In this document: piece after piece, positions 15,889-23,329 of the stretch | Layout: each line of letters opens with the position of its first letter | Numbering within the stretch: the stretch's first letter is position 1 | Assembly (NCBI GenBank): GCA_963726795.1 | Contig: CAVSDD010000006.1 | Span: 248,001 to 312,000 of the forward strand | Source of the DNA: Hyphomicrobium_A sp963726795 | GTDB lineage: Bacteria; Pseudomonadota; Alphaproteobacteria; Rhizobiales; Hyphomicrobiaceae | Direction of reading: 5' to 3' | DNA length: 64,000 nucleotides | Position numbers and translations under genes: made by a program | The notes under the pieces: model-generated | Told to the model about the DNA's origin: nothing | Database searches by the model: none | Seen by the model: the letters and a program-made list of their open reading frames with translations, nothing else

Positions 15889-16923
15889 TCAGCTGCCCGC
15901 GACCCGATCAATAAAGGCGCCCCTGTTGCGCCCCTTGGCGATCAGGATCTCGAGACCCTCGGCTCTAGCGGCTTCAATGGAAGAATCATAGAGGCGGTCC
16001 GCAATTTCCTTCGAGGGTGCGAATGCGAACCCAGTCGGGCCCCAAGAGCTTTGTCCAATGCCGAACGCGCCGGCGGCTTTCAGTTTTTGTGCGATACGGC
16101 CGACTGCGGGACTGGCCCAGGGCCCTCCACCTTGCGCTGCAGCGAAGTACCCGCCGATGATCGATTGGATCTGCGACACTGCGGCACCGAACGACGCTAT
16201 GTCGGTTTCGAGCAAAGCCGGTGCGAGCTGCATCAAGACCAGGCGGCAGACATGGGCTGCATCGTCTTTGGGCAGCGGAGGGAGACCGGTGAACGCCCTT
16301 GCTTCCGCCTCGCCGTGCACCCCGGTCGCCCGCGGGTCGATGACGAGCAGGATGCGCCAGGCATCGGGAAAATCCGAGCGCATCAAAATGGGCGGCAAAC
16401 GATCCGCGGCTCCTCGGCCGCCATCGACGATGAAGCCGCCGGTCTCGAACGCGGCCAGGCCGATCGCCGAGCGCGCGCCACGATCGAGCAAGGCGGCGAT
16501 GTCGCTCGGGGTGCGCTCGATCCCTTCGAGCGCGATCAGGGCCGCGCCGACCGCGAGAGCAAGCTGGGTGCCCGAGCCCAGACCAGCATGCGAGGGGATC
16601 GCGCTCGTAACCTGAATCCGGTAGGTGCCGGTGAGACCGAGCAACCCTGCGAGCCGACGCAAAGCGGCCAGCGCACGCTCGGCATCGGGTCCCTCGGCGT
16701 CGAACTGGCTGCTGCGAGCGAGCGTCAGCTCGGTTGCCGGGCGGTCGATCGCAAGGCCGATGCTGCCGAAGCGGCGGCCAAGATCGCCATTGAGATCGAG
16801 GAAGCCCAGATGCAGCCGCGCGGGGGCGAGGACCCGCACGGCGGCGTCGGTGCCGCGAATCGTACGGGAACCCTGCGAGTTGGAAGGGGACGGATGGGTT
16901 TGCGTTGCGTCAGCCAGTGGCAT
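15889..16923 (-). CDS. Beta-ribofuranosylaminobenzene 5'-phosphate synthase (GHMP family)
   Basis: A 344-aa GHMP-fold enzyme of the RFAP synthase family (TIGR00144 type), the first committed step of methanopterin synthesis, joining 4-hydroxybenzoate or p-aminobenzoate with PRPP. Visible motifs are APARLHLGFLDLNGDLGRRF, the GHMP loop IPSHAGLGSGTQLALAVGAAL cut by natural variation, GGFIVDGG and the C-terminal SSWGPTGFAFA. The frame is open to 17208, but the ATG at 16923 fits the family. It diverges from the pterin dehydratase gene. It probably cotranscribes with mtdB. Confidence 0.88.
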   Translation of the reverse strand: MPLADATQTHPSPSNSQGSRTIRGTDAAVRVLAPARLHLGFLDLNGDLGRRFGSIGLAIDRPATELTLARSSQFDAEGPDAERALAALRRLAGLLGLTGTYRIQVTSAIPSHAGLGSGTQLALAVGAALIALEGIERTPSDIAALLDRGARSAIGLAAFETGGFIVDGGRGAADRLPPILMRSDFPDAWRILLVIDPRATGVHGEAEARAFTGLPPLPKDDAAHVCRLVLMQLAPALLETDIASFGAAVSQIQSIIGGYFAAAQGGGPWASPAVGRIAQKLKAAGAFGIGQSSWGPTGFAFAPSKEIADRLYDSSIEAARAEGLEILIAKGRNRGAFIDRVAGS

Positions 16924-16974
16924 TACCTTCAACCTAAGGGCATAAGGTCCCGCAGACGAGGAGGAGGCGACAAT

Positions 16975-17352
16975 ATGACGGCTGAACGCGAAAAGCCTAT
17001 GCCCGACGCCGAGGTCACCGCATATCTCGAGAAAAACCTTCCCAAGTGGAAGCTCGAGGACGGCTGGATCAAGAGAACATACAAGACGGCGAGCTGGAAG
17101 GGCACGCTGATGGTCGTCAATACCGTCGGCCACCTTGCCGAGGCGGCCTGGCACCACCCTGATATCACGGCATCCTACGCCTGGGTCGAGGTTCGCCTGA
17201 TGACGCATTCCGCCAAGGGCATAACGTCAAAAGACCTGGAGCTCGCCAAGAAGATCGAGGAGGTCGTGGGCTGGCAGCCGGGCACCGAGGGGCGAGGCCT
17301 TGAGGGAACGCCGGCGACCGACATGCGCTTTGCCTACATCAAGTACGACTGA
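16975..17352 (+). CDS. 4a-hydroxytetrahydrobiopterin dehydratase family protein (PhhB/DCoH-like)
   Basis: A 125-aa pterin carbinolamine dehydratase-like protein with GHLAEAAWHHPDI, YAWVEVRLMTHSAKGIT and DLELAKKIEEVVGW, including the histidine pair of the active site. Homologues occur in methylotroph H4MPT clusters; the natural pterin substrate here is uncertain. The ATG at 16975 has a strong GAGGAGGAGG ribosome site. It lies between RFAP synthase (divergent) and folK (same strand). Confidence 0.87.
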   Translation: MTAEREKPMPDAEVTAYLEKNLPKWKLEDGWIKRTYKTASWKGTLMVVNTVGHLAEAAWHHPDITASYAWVEVRLMTHSAKGITSKDLELAKKIEEVVGWQPGTEGRGLEGTPATDMRFAYIKYD

Positions 17353-17409
17353 AAGGCTCCGTCCCCTGACAACAGCGTTCGCCGATAAGTGCGAAGCGGG
17401 CCGGGCGTC

Positions 17410-17917
17410 ATGAGCGCGGCCGTCACGCGGCTTCCCGCCGGCATCGACTGCATCGTCGCGCTGGGTTCGAACGTCGGCGACAAGGCGGCCAACATCGCGC
17501 GCGCGGTCGAGCTGCTGACCGAGGCCGGTGACGTGCGCCTCGTTGCCTGCTCGCGCAATTTCGCGACCCCGCCCTGGGGCAAGACCGACCAGGATTGGTT
17601 CATCAACGCCTGCATCGGTGTTGCGACCAAGCTCTCCCCGCGCGTCCTGCTGGAGCGCGGTCAGGAGGTGGAGCGGCGCATGGGCCGGGTGCGCGGCGAG
17701 AAGTGGGGCCCGCGCGTCATCGACGTCGATCTCTTGCTTTATCGCGACGTGGCGGTGAACGAGGCCGATCTCGTGCTGCCGCATCCCTACATGGGCGAGC
17801 GCGCGTTCGTGCTGGCGCCGCTGTTGGATATTGCGCCGGATTTGCATATCGCGGGGAAGGGCGTGCAGCGAGCTTTATGCCGCGATCGACCACAGCGGCG
17901 TGCAGCCGATCGATTGA
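17410..17917 (+). CDS. folK: 6-hydroxymethyl-dihydropterin pyrophosphokinase, frameshifted near end
   Basis: HPPK activates 6-hydroxymethyl-7,8-dihydropterin for dihydropteroate synthase; here it may feed folate and H4MPT. Motifs: IVALGSNVGDKAANIARAVE, TPPWGKTDQDWFINAC, GPRVIDVDLLLY and LPHPYMGERAFVLAPLLDIA. After GKGVQ the frame is lost. Dropping one base near 17869 gives ELYAAIDHSGVQPID and a TGA at 17915-17917, for 168 aa, the normal family length. As read, the frame continues into unrelated sequence to 18345. Confidence 0.88.
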
Positions 17918-17938
17918 GGCAGGCCAAGCACGGCGCAG

Positions 17939-18631
17939 GTGAATTTGTTCAGGCGATACAGGCTGCAGATCTGGTGCGCAATTCCGGTGCTGCCGATAGT
18001 TTTTTCGACGGCTCTATTTGTACGAGATCTCTGGGCCAGGAACTTGTACCTGCTTTGCAAACCATGGACGTCCGTTGCCGATTGCTTTGTCTATCCTGGG
18101 ATAAAATCCGCGCTGTTCGGCGCGTTCATGTACGCGATCAAGCTCTACATCCCGCTGCTTCTAATGCTGCTGGTGCTTCTGCTTCTCATAGAAGCATTCG
18201 CGGCCGTTCAAACCATTTGGCTCAGAAGGAAATGGCCGACCGCAGGCATCAAGTACGCATCGATCATTTTGCTTCCTGCACTGGTCGGGTTCGAAATCCT
18301 GAATTTCACGCATTTCTGCTACGTCGAGCGGCGTTGGATTTCTGACAACGAGCTAGTTGATATTGCTGTCAAGGCTATGCTGGAGCGAGAGCACGTACAC
18401 AATTCCGATGCTGCTTTGGCCGCGCTGTATTCAAAGTCGCCCAAAAACCGTTGCTGCAAAGTGTTCCGCTGGCTCCCCGATGCGAGCAGATCCGAGTTCA
18501 AAGCTATGATTTACCGGGCAGCGGGATGGTCCACATGCGAGGTGTTTGTTTGGTCAGATGAATACCATTCGACCATCTATCTCGACTCTTGCGGAAGGTA
18601 TCGGGGTATGGCCGGAGGGCGATGGAAATGA
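17939..18631 (+). CDS. Hypothetical inner-membrane protein
   Basis: A 230-aa protein of no family I recognise. Three hydrophobic segments lie at about residues 10-28, 60-92 and 105-121, followed by a soluble C-terminal half with five cysteines (CC at ~172-173 and single ones later). Codon use is less GC-biased than in its neighbours. It lies alone between folK and a strong inverted repeat. It could be a recently acquired or lineage-specific gene; the coding assignment rests on length and membrane topology. Confidence 0.55.
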   Translation: MNLFRRYRLQIWCAIPVLPIVFSTALFVRDLWARNLYLLCKPWTSVADCFVYPGIKSALFGAFMYAIKLYIPLLLMLLVLLLLIEAFAAVQTIWLRRKWPTAGIKYASIILLPALVGFEILNFTHFCYVERRWISDNELVDIAVKAMLEREHVHNSDAALAALYSKSPKNRCCKVFRWLPDASRSEFKAMIYRAAGWSTCEVFVWSDEYHSTIYLDSCGRYRGMAGGRWK

Positions 18632-18681
18632 AGGGATTGTCGATTGAGACGCGCCAGCAAGCGTTGTCGCCTGAAAAGCAA

Positions 18682-18709
18682 AGCGCCGCGGATTTGACCC
18701 CGCGGCGCT
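18682..18709 (-). terminator. Rho-independent terminator of the cytochrome c gene
   Basis: A perfect 10-bp inverted repeat AGCGCCGCGG/CCGCGGCGCT with an eight-base loop. On the minus strand the hairpin is followed by TTTGCTTTTC, as expected for termination of the cytochrome gene that ends 28 bases away. It may also stop plus-strand transcription of the hypothetical membrane gene. Confidence 0.8.
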
Positions 18710-18736
18710 GAAATTCGCAGTAGCAGCTGTTAGCCG

Positions 18737-19123
18737 TTACTTCTTGGGGCTGCCGTCGGCGTTGAACGAGCCGATGTAAGCGGCGAGATCCTCGCGCTCC
18801 AGCTCATCCTTGATGCCGGGAAACAGCATCTTGTTGCCGGGGACCTTCTTCTTGGGGTCGGTGATGTACTCCTTGAAGATGTCGGCGTCCCACACCCAGC
18901 CCGCGTTCTTCATGGCGTCGGAGTAGTTGAACCCGGCTTCCGTGCCGGCCTTGCGGCCGAACAGGCCATCAAGGTTGGGGCCGACCTTGTTGGTCGCTCC
19001 CGGTCCGATCGAATGGCAGGGTGCGCACTTCGTGAACACCTTCTTGCCCGCCTCCGGATCCTGTGCTGACGCGACTGCCGGCACCGCGATCACCAGACCC
19101 GCTGCGAGAACCCACCTGAGCAT
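18737..19123 (-). CDS. Class I c-type cytochrome (c2/c550-like)
   Basis: A 128-aa periplasmic cytochrome with signal peptide (residues 1-20, ending ASA), heme site CAPCH near residue 36 and the downstream methionine ligand region NKMLFPGI. The closest type is cytochrome c2 or the methylotroph cytochrome cH that passes electrons from methanol dehydrogenase to the oxidase. Position next to the pqq operon agrees with that, but the assignment is inference. The start at 19123 has a GAAGGA ribosome site; the frame upstream is open but gives no signal peptide. Confidence 0.87.
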   Translation of the reverse strand: MLRWVLAAGLVIAVPAVASAQDPEAGKKVFTKCAPCHSIGPGATNKVGPNLDGLFGRKAGTEAGFNYSDAMKNAGWVWDADIFKEYITDPKKKVPGNKMLFPGIKDELEREDLAAYIGSFNADGSPKK

Positions 19124-19240
19124 CTGAGTTTCCTTCCCTGTTTCTTGCGACCACACGACCAACCCGACCGTGGGATCATCTTATGCAAACCCGGAGTCTG
19201 CCAAGAGTTTTCTGAACTCGGACTGAACACGATGACGCAC

Positions 19241-19261
19241 CCCCGCGGCGAGGCCGCGGGG
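19241..19261. terminator. GC-rich hairpin downstream of pqqE
   Basis: A perfect 9-bp inverted repeat CCCCGCGGC/GCCGCGGGG with a three-base loop, 31 bases beyond the pqqE stop. It has no T-run on the minus strand but TTTT a few bases on along the plus strand. It is probably a terminator or mRNA-end stabiliser between pqqE and the cytochrome gene. Confidence 0.5.
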
Positions 19262-19291
19262 ATGGGCTTTTCCGGGGTTGCCGGCGGTGGT

Positions 19292-20560
19292 CTAAGCGTC
19301 GGTCGGAGCCGGGGTTTTCTGCTTTGCCGGCTTGGGCGTGGCGCCGCCCGGACGGCGGTAGACGAACTCGGGTGAGGGGGTGTGGGATTCGACCTCCGCA
19401 ACCTTCGCCCACTCGTCATGCATCGGCGACAGCGAGCAGGCGGGGTCGGTGTTGGCGGCGTCGCCCGTCAGCGCGAAGGCCTGGCAGCGGCACCCGCCGA
19501 AGTCGATTTCGCGGCGCGGGCAGGAGCGGCAGGGCTCCTTCATCCAGTCCGTCCCGCGGTACTGCTGGAACGCCGAGCCGTTGAGCCAGATGTCGCCCAG
19601 CGGCTTGTCGCGCACGTTGTCGAAGGCGAGGCCCTTGATCGATTCGGCGGCATGGCAGGGGAGCACGCGCCCCTGCGGCGTGACATTGATGATGCCGCGG
19701 CCCCAACCGCCCATGCAGGGTTTGGGGAATTTCGCGTAGTAGTCCGGCACCACCATGTCGATGACGATGACGCCCTTCAGGCGTTCGCGCGCCCTCTCGG
19801 TCAGCCGCGCGGCGGCCATGAAGTCCTCGCGCGTCGGCATCAGGGCGGCGCGGTTCTTGAGCGCCCAGGCGTAGTACTGCACGTGCGCGATCTCGACCCG
19901 GCCGGCGCCGAGCGACACCGCGTAGTCGATGATGGCTTCCACGTTGTGGATGTTGTGGCGGTGGATCGGCGCGTTGATCGTCAGCGGCATGCCGAGCTCG
20001 CGCACCCAGCCGGCGACCTCCTTCTTCTTGGCGCTGCCGCCCTTGTAGCCGGCGATGCGGTCGGCGTTCTCGGCGGCGACGTCGACGTCCTGGATGGAGA
20101 TCTGCACGTGGTCGAGGCCGGCTTCCTTCAGTTTCTCCAGGCGCTCGCGCGTGAGCAGCACCGCGGCGGTGATGAGGTTGGTGTAGAGCCCGGCGTCGGC
20201 CGCGGCCTTGATGATGTCTTCCAGGTCGCGCCGGATGGTTGGCTCGCCGCCGGAGAGATGGATCTGCAGAATGCCGAGCTCGCCCGCCTCGCGCATGACC
20301 TTCTGCCATTCCGCGGTCGTGAGCTCGGTGTTGACGCGTTCCAGATCGAGCGGGTTGGAGCAATAGGGGCACTGCAGCGGGCAGCGGTGCGTCAGCTCGG
20401 CGAGGAGGCCGATGGGCGCGCGCGCGCAGGCAATATCGCGCTCCGCGGAGGCGGGAGTTGAATCGGAGCGCATCTCGCCGGCGTCCATTGTCACGGTCGC
20501 TTCCTTGACATGCTTGTCCGGGTTCTCGTTCTTGCCTTGGGGCGGGGCGCTCTCGTTCAT
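19292..20560 (-). CDS. pqqE: PQQ biosynthesis radical SAM protein PqqE
   Basis: A 422-aa radical SAM/SPASM enzyme that forms the carbon-carbon link between Glu and Tyr of PqqA. The radical SAM cluster RCPLQCPYC is near residue 60, GGEP near residue 106, and the C-terminal SPASM cysteines (PCMGGWGRG, PCHAAES, PCRSCPRREIDFGGCRCQ) are all present. An unusual N-terminal extension of ~45 polar residues precedes the core, and a Pro/Lys-rich tail follows it. It is the last gene of pqqABCDE, overlapping pqqD by 4 bases. Confidence 0.95.
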   Translation of the reverse strand: MNESAPPQGKNENPDKHVKEATVTMDAGEMRSDSTPASAERDIACARAPIGLLAELTHRCPLQCPYCSNPLDLERVNTELTTAEWQKVMREAGELGILQIHLSGGEPTIRRDLEDIIKAAADAGLYTNLITAAVLLTRERLEKLKEAGLDHVQISIQDVDVAAENADRIAGYKGGSAKKKEVAGWVRELGMPLTINAPIHRHNIHNVEAIIDYAVSLGAGRVEIAHVQYYAWALKNRAALMPTREDFMAAARLTERARERLKGVIVIDMVVPDYYAKFPKPCMGGWGRGIINVTPQGRVLPCHAAESIKGLAFDNVRDKPLGDIWLNGSAFQQYRGTDWMKEPCRSCPRREIDFGGCRCQAFALTGDAANTDPACSLSPMHDEWAKVAEVESHTPSPEFVYRRPGGATPKPAKQKTPAPTDA

Positions 20561-20859
20561 GCCTTCACCACTCCCTTGTCAGCGAGGTCCTGCAGCATCG
20601 CGATAACATCTGCCGTGATCTCCGCGATCGGCGCATTGTACTCTTTTGCCAGCACGCCCGCGATATCGGCGACGCTGCGCTGGCCATCACATTGCTTCAA
20701 AACCTCGACAGCGATGTCGTCGGGCTCAAACACGCGCTCGGGCGCCAGGATCAGCCAGCGGCCGCGCCCGGCATCGTGGCGCAGCTTGACGTGCGCGGGC
20801 ATCGACAGGCGCGTGTCGCCCACGATCATCAAGCGCACCTTCGGCGTGACCTCAGCCAT
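20557..20859 (-). CDS. pqqD: PQQ biosynthesis peptide chaperone PqqD
   Basis: A 100-aa winged-helix peptide-binding protein that presents PqqA to PqqE. Diagnostic stretches are VKLRHDAGRGRWLILAPERV and a C-terminal DVIAMLQDLADKGVV. The ATG at 20859 overlaps the end of pqqC by 8 bases; the frame upstream is open but lies inside pqqC. It is encoded separately from pqqC and is not fused. Confidence 0.94.
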   Translation of the reverse strand: MAEVTPKVRLMIVGDTRLSMPAHVKLRHDAGRGRWLILAPERVFEPDDIAVEVLKQCDGQRSVADIAGVLAKEYNAPIAEITADVIAMLQDLADKGVVKA

Positions 20860-21637
20860 TATTGGGCGCCTCCGGGCGGAACGCGCCGGGCGGGATGTTG
20901 CCCTCGACGTAGGCGTGCTGCAGCGCATCGAGCTGCACCCAGAGCACGTTGCACTTGAAGCGGACGGCGTCGACGCAGGCTTCCTGCTCCTCGCGCGTCT
21001 TGGCGTGCTTCAAGACGTAGTCGAGCGCGAAATCGGCGTCGCGCGGGGCCTGCGTCAGGCGCCGCTTGAAGTAGGCCATCACCTTGTCGTCGATGAAATC
21101 GTAGTTCTCGAGCATGCCCGAGATGCGCTCCTTGTGGATCTTGGGCGCGAACAGCTCGGTGAGCGAGGAGGCGACCGCGATGGTGATCGGCTGCTCGCGC
21201 ACGAAATTGACGTAGGCCTCGACCGCGAACTTGGTGGCGGGAAGCGCGCCCTTCATCGAGATGACGTAGTCGCGGTCGAGCCCGAGCCCGTCCGTCAGCA
21301 CCAGCCAGCGCTCGATGCCGCCTTCCTCATCGCCGTAGCCGTCGTGGTCGAGCAGGCGGTGCACCCACTCGCGGCGCAGCTCGCGATCCATCAAGCGGCT
21401 GATGAGGGCCGCATCCTTGCGCGGCACCGCCGACTGGTAGCAGAAGCGGTTGAGCGCCCAGGCCTGCACCGCGGGCTTTGCCAGCTTGCCCCCGTGCAGC
21501 ATGTGATGGAAGGGATGCTTGTCATGGTAGCGCTCGGCCCCGACCGCGCGGATCGCCGCCTCGTACTCGGCCAAGCTCATCGGCTCGGCCGCCCTGCGCT
21601 CGGTGCTGACACGCTCCAGACTGACCGGCTCGCTCAT
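20852..21637 (-). CDS. pqqC: Pyrroloquinoline-quinone synthase PqqC
   Basis: A 261-aa all-helical oxidase that performs the final ring closure and eight-electron oxidation to PQQ. Signature parts: RYHDKHPFHHMLHGGKL, WALNRFCYQ, PRKDAALISR, DHDGYGDEEGGIERW and YVLKHAKTREEQEACVDAV. The start at 21637 overlaps the pqqB stop (ATGA); an upstream in-frame codon at 21673 is less likely. Confidence 0.95.
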   Translation of the reverse strand: MSEPVSLERVSTERRAAEPMSLAEYEAAIRAVGAERYHDKHPFHHMLHGGKLAKPAVQAWALNRFCYQSAVPRKDAALISRLMDRELRREWVHRLLDHDGYGDEEGGIERWLVLTDGLGLDRDYVISMKGALPATKFAVEAYVNFVREQPITIAVASSLTELFAPKIHKERISGMLENYDFIDDKVMAYFKRRLTQAPRDADFALDYVLKHAKTREEQEACVDAVRFKCNVLWVQLDALQHAYVEGNIPPGAFRPEAPNNG

Positions 21638-22566
21638 AGCCGCACCTCCATGCCGTCGTAGCCAACTTCCCAACCGGCGCCGTCGATGGCCTTGCGCGCC
21701 GCCGAATTGTCGTCGAGCGCCGGATTCGAATTGTTGATGTGCACATATATGAGCCTTCCCACGCCCAGTTGCGAGAAGGCGGTGATCGATCCCTGCTCAC
21801 CCGACATCGAGATATGGCCCATGCGGGCGCCGGTCTTGTTGAGCAGGCCCTGCTCGATCATCTCATCGTCGGTGAAAAGCGTGCCATCGAAAAAGACGAG
21901 CGACGCGCCCTTCAAGCGGCGGCGTAGCGTGTCGTCCATCGTGGCGCAGGCGGGAACGTAGAAAAATGACGTCTTTGTTGCCGGATCGGTAACCTTGAGG
22001 CCGATGGTGTCGCCTTCCTGCGTGCCGAAACCGGCGCCCGCCGAGGCATCCTCAAGGTACAGCGCGACCTTGCCCGGCACGGCAAACGCTTCGACCGTAA
22101 GACCCAGATCCACCCCGCCGCCCTTGATCGCGACGGGCTTGTCGAGCGGGAGCGGCACGCGCGGCACCAGCGCCTCGGCCAGCACCTGGAACACCGTGTT
22201 GGATTTCACGATGTCGAGCACACGGGTGGTGCCGTAGATCGTGAGCGGCTGCGCCTCGCGCAGGTTGATCAAACCGATGACGTGGTCGACGTCGCCGTTC
22301 GTCAGCACGACCGCCTTGATGGGGCTGTGGCGAAGCCCGAGCTTGGGGTTGGCGTGAAGCTCGCGCGTCTGCGCGATCTGCTGACGCAAGTCTGGAGAGG
22401 CGTTGAACAGCACCCAATCGGTGCCGTCACGGCTGACGGCGAGCGAGGATTGCGTGCGCGGCCGGAAGCCGGCGGATCCCGCACGGACGGCGACGCAGTT
22501 CTGACAATTGCAATTCCATTGAGGGAAGCCGCCACCGGCACCCGCCCCCAGGACCTTGATGATCAT
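21634..22566 (-). CDS. pqqB: PQQ biosynthesis protein PqqB
   Basis: A 310-aa metallo-beta-lactamase-fold protein. It has the N-terminal VLGAGAGGGFPQWNCNC motif and a TNGDVDHVIGLINLREAQ metal region in place of the hydrolase HxHxDH. It is thought to oxidise the modified tyrosine before PqqC. The three-cysteine N-terminus is typical. It is preceded by a 14-bp hairpin separating it from pqqA. Confidence 0.95.
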   Translation of the reverse strand: MIIKVLGAGAGGGFPQWNCNCQNCVAVRAGSAGFRPRTQSSLAVSRDGTDWVLFNASPDLRQQIAQTRELHANPKLGLRHSPIKAVVLTNGDVDHVIGLINLREAQPLTIYGTTRVLDIVKSNTVFQVLAEALVPRVPLPLDKPVAIKGGGVDLGLTVEAFAVPGKVALYLEDASAGAGFGTQEGDTIGLKVTDPATKTSFFYVPACATMDDTLRRRLKGASLVFFDGTLFTDDEMIEQGLLNKTGARMGHISMSGEQGSITAFSQLGVGRLIYVHINNSNPALDDNSAARKAIDGAGWEVGYDGMEVRL

Positions 22567-22645
22567 GGATATCGCTTAGTCTGGCGACGCGCCGACGCCG
22601 CAGCAAAGTCCCGGTCATGGACCGAGAAGCAACCCCGAGAAAGCA

Positions 22646-22677
22646 ACAACGGCGGTCGAATGATCGACCGCCGTTGT
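22646..22677 (-). terminator. 14-bp hairpin between pqqA and pqqB (attenuator-like)
   Basis: A perfect 14-bp inverted repeat ACAACGGCGGTCGA/TCGACCGCCGTTGT with a four-base loop, followed on the minus strand by the interrupted T-tract TTGCTTTCTC. It probably ends or weakens transcription after pqqA so that the precursor peptide is made in excess over the enzymes; partial read-through is inferred. Confidence 0.75.
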
Positions 22678-22714
22678 CTGAAACTCACAGAGTAGGTGAG
22701 CTGATCGACAGTCG

Positions 22715-22804
22715 TTAGATGATGTCGATCTCGGCCGGCATATACGAGGTAACCTCGAGGCCAACTTCCTGCTCACGAACTGCGGGCTTGGTCCAAACCT
22801 TCAT
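22715..22804 (-). CDS. pqqA: PQQ precursor peptide PqqA
   Basis: A 29-residue peptide found by reading between the larger genes. It starts MKVWTKPAVREQEVG and contains the conserved Glu17 and Tyr21 (EVTSY) from which PQQ is built, ending in AEIDII. A strong GGAGGA ribosome site lies nine bases upstream. It is the first gene of pqqABCDE. Confidence 0.95.
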   Translation of the reverse strand: MKVWTKPAVREQEVGLEVTSYMPAEIDII

Positions 22805-22819
22805 AGCATTCCTCCAAAT

Positions 22820-22873
22820 AGGCAACTTGCCTTCTATTTAGGATAGCCCCGCCGAGGGTCCACCCACTGGACC
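22820..22873 (-). promoter_or_regulatory. Two palindromes upstream of pqqA
   Basis: AGGCAA-C-TTGCCT (22820-22832) lies in the leader directly before the ribosome site, and GGTCCA-CCCAC-TGGACC (22857-22873) about 55 bases before the ATG. Between them, on the minus strand, TATCCTAAAT could be a -10 element; no clear -35 was found. They could be operator sites or leader structures. The regulator is unknown. Confidence 0.45.
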
Positions 22874-23329
22874 AACACTTTTGCGTGTGATCCAGTCTGC
22901 GGATCTGGACGTCAGGTCCCGACCGCCGTGGGAGCTATAGACCACAGCTGCGCTTTGAGCGGCAAGTCAAAACACTCTCACAAACGCGTGTCTCGCGGAG
23001 CTTGTCGTGCGCTGCAAAAAGCGCTGCTGCATCGCGATGATTTCGTGATTTTCTCATGCTCCGTGTGCAAACGTTTTGCATGCCCGAAGTGGGGTGTTAG
23101 AGGCCCTGCCAAGAGGTGGTCGATGAGACGCTTTTTTGGTCGCCATCGGGGCGGCAAAACCGGTAACCTCTGGAGAGTCCGGCGGCAGGACGACAGGAAA
23201 AAACTACCCAGAATGTGGCCTTGTGCAAAAACTGGTTCTTATTGGGTCCAGTAGTGCCCGTTCTAATAGAAAAATCTACTTCCTTTACCTATAACACAAC
23301 TGCGCCGGACCAGATCGAAAGGGGCCGTC
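22874..23329. other. Intergenic region between pqqA and cysG
   Basis: About 460 bases between the pqqA palindromes and cysG with no supported gene; a 108-codon frame at 22928-23254 looks non-coding. It must hold the divergent promoters of the pqq and cysG operons. The cysG-proximal 90 bases are A/T-rich, with a TATAAC hexamer near 23290 and the motif CTTATTGGG at 23238-23246. Confidence 0.5.

Noticed and set aside
22928..23254. 108-codon frame between pqqA and cysG
   Set aside because: Lys/Arg/Cys-rich, without family resemblance or ribosome site, and located in a divergent promoter region.
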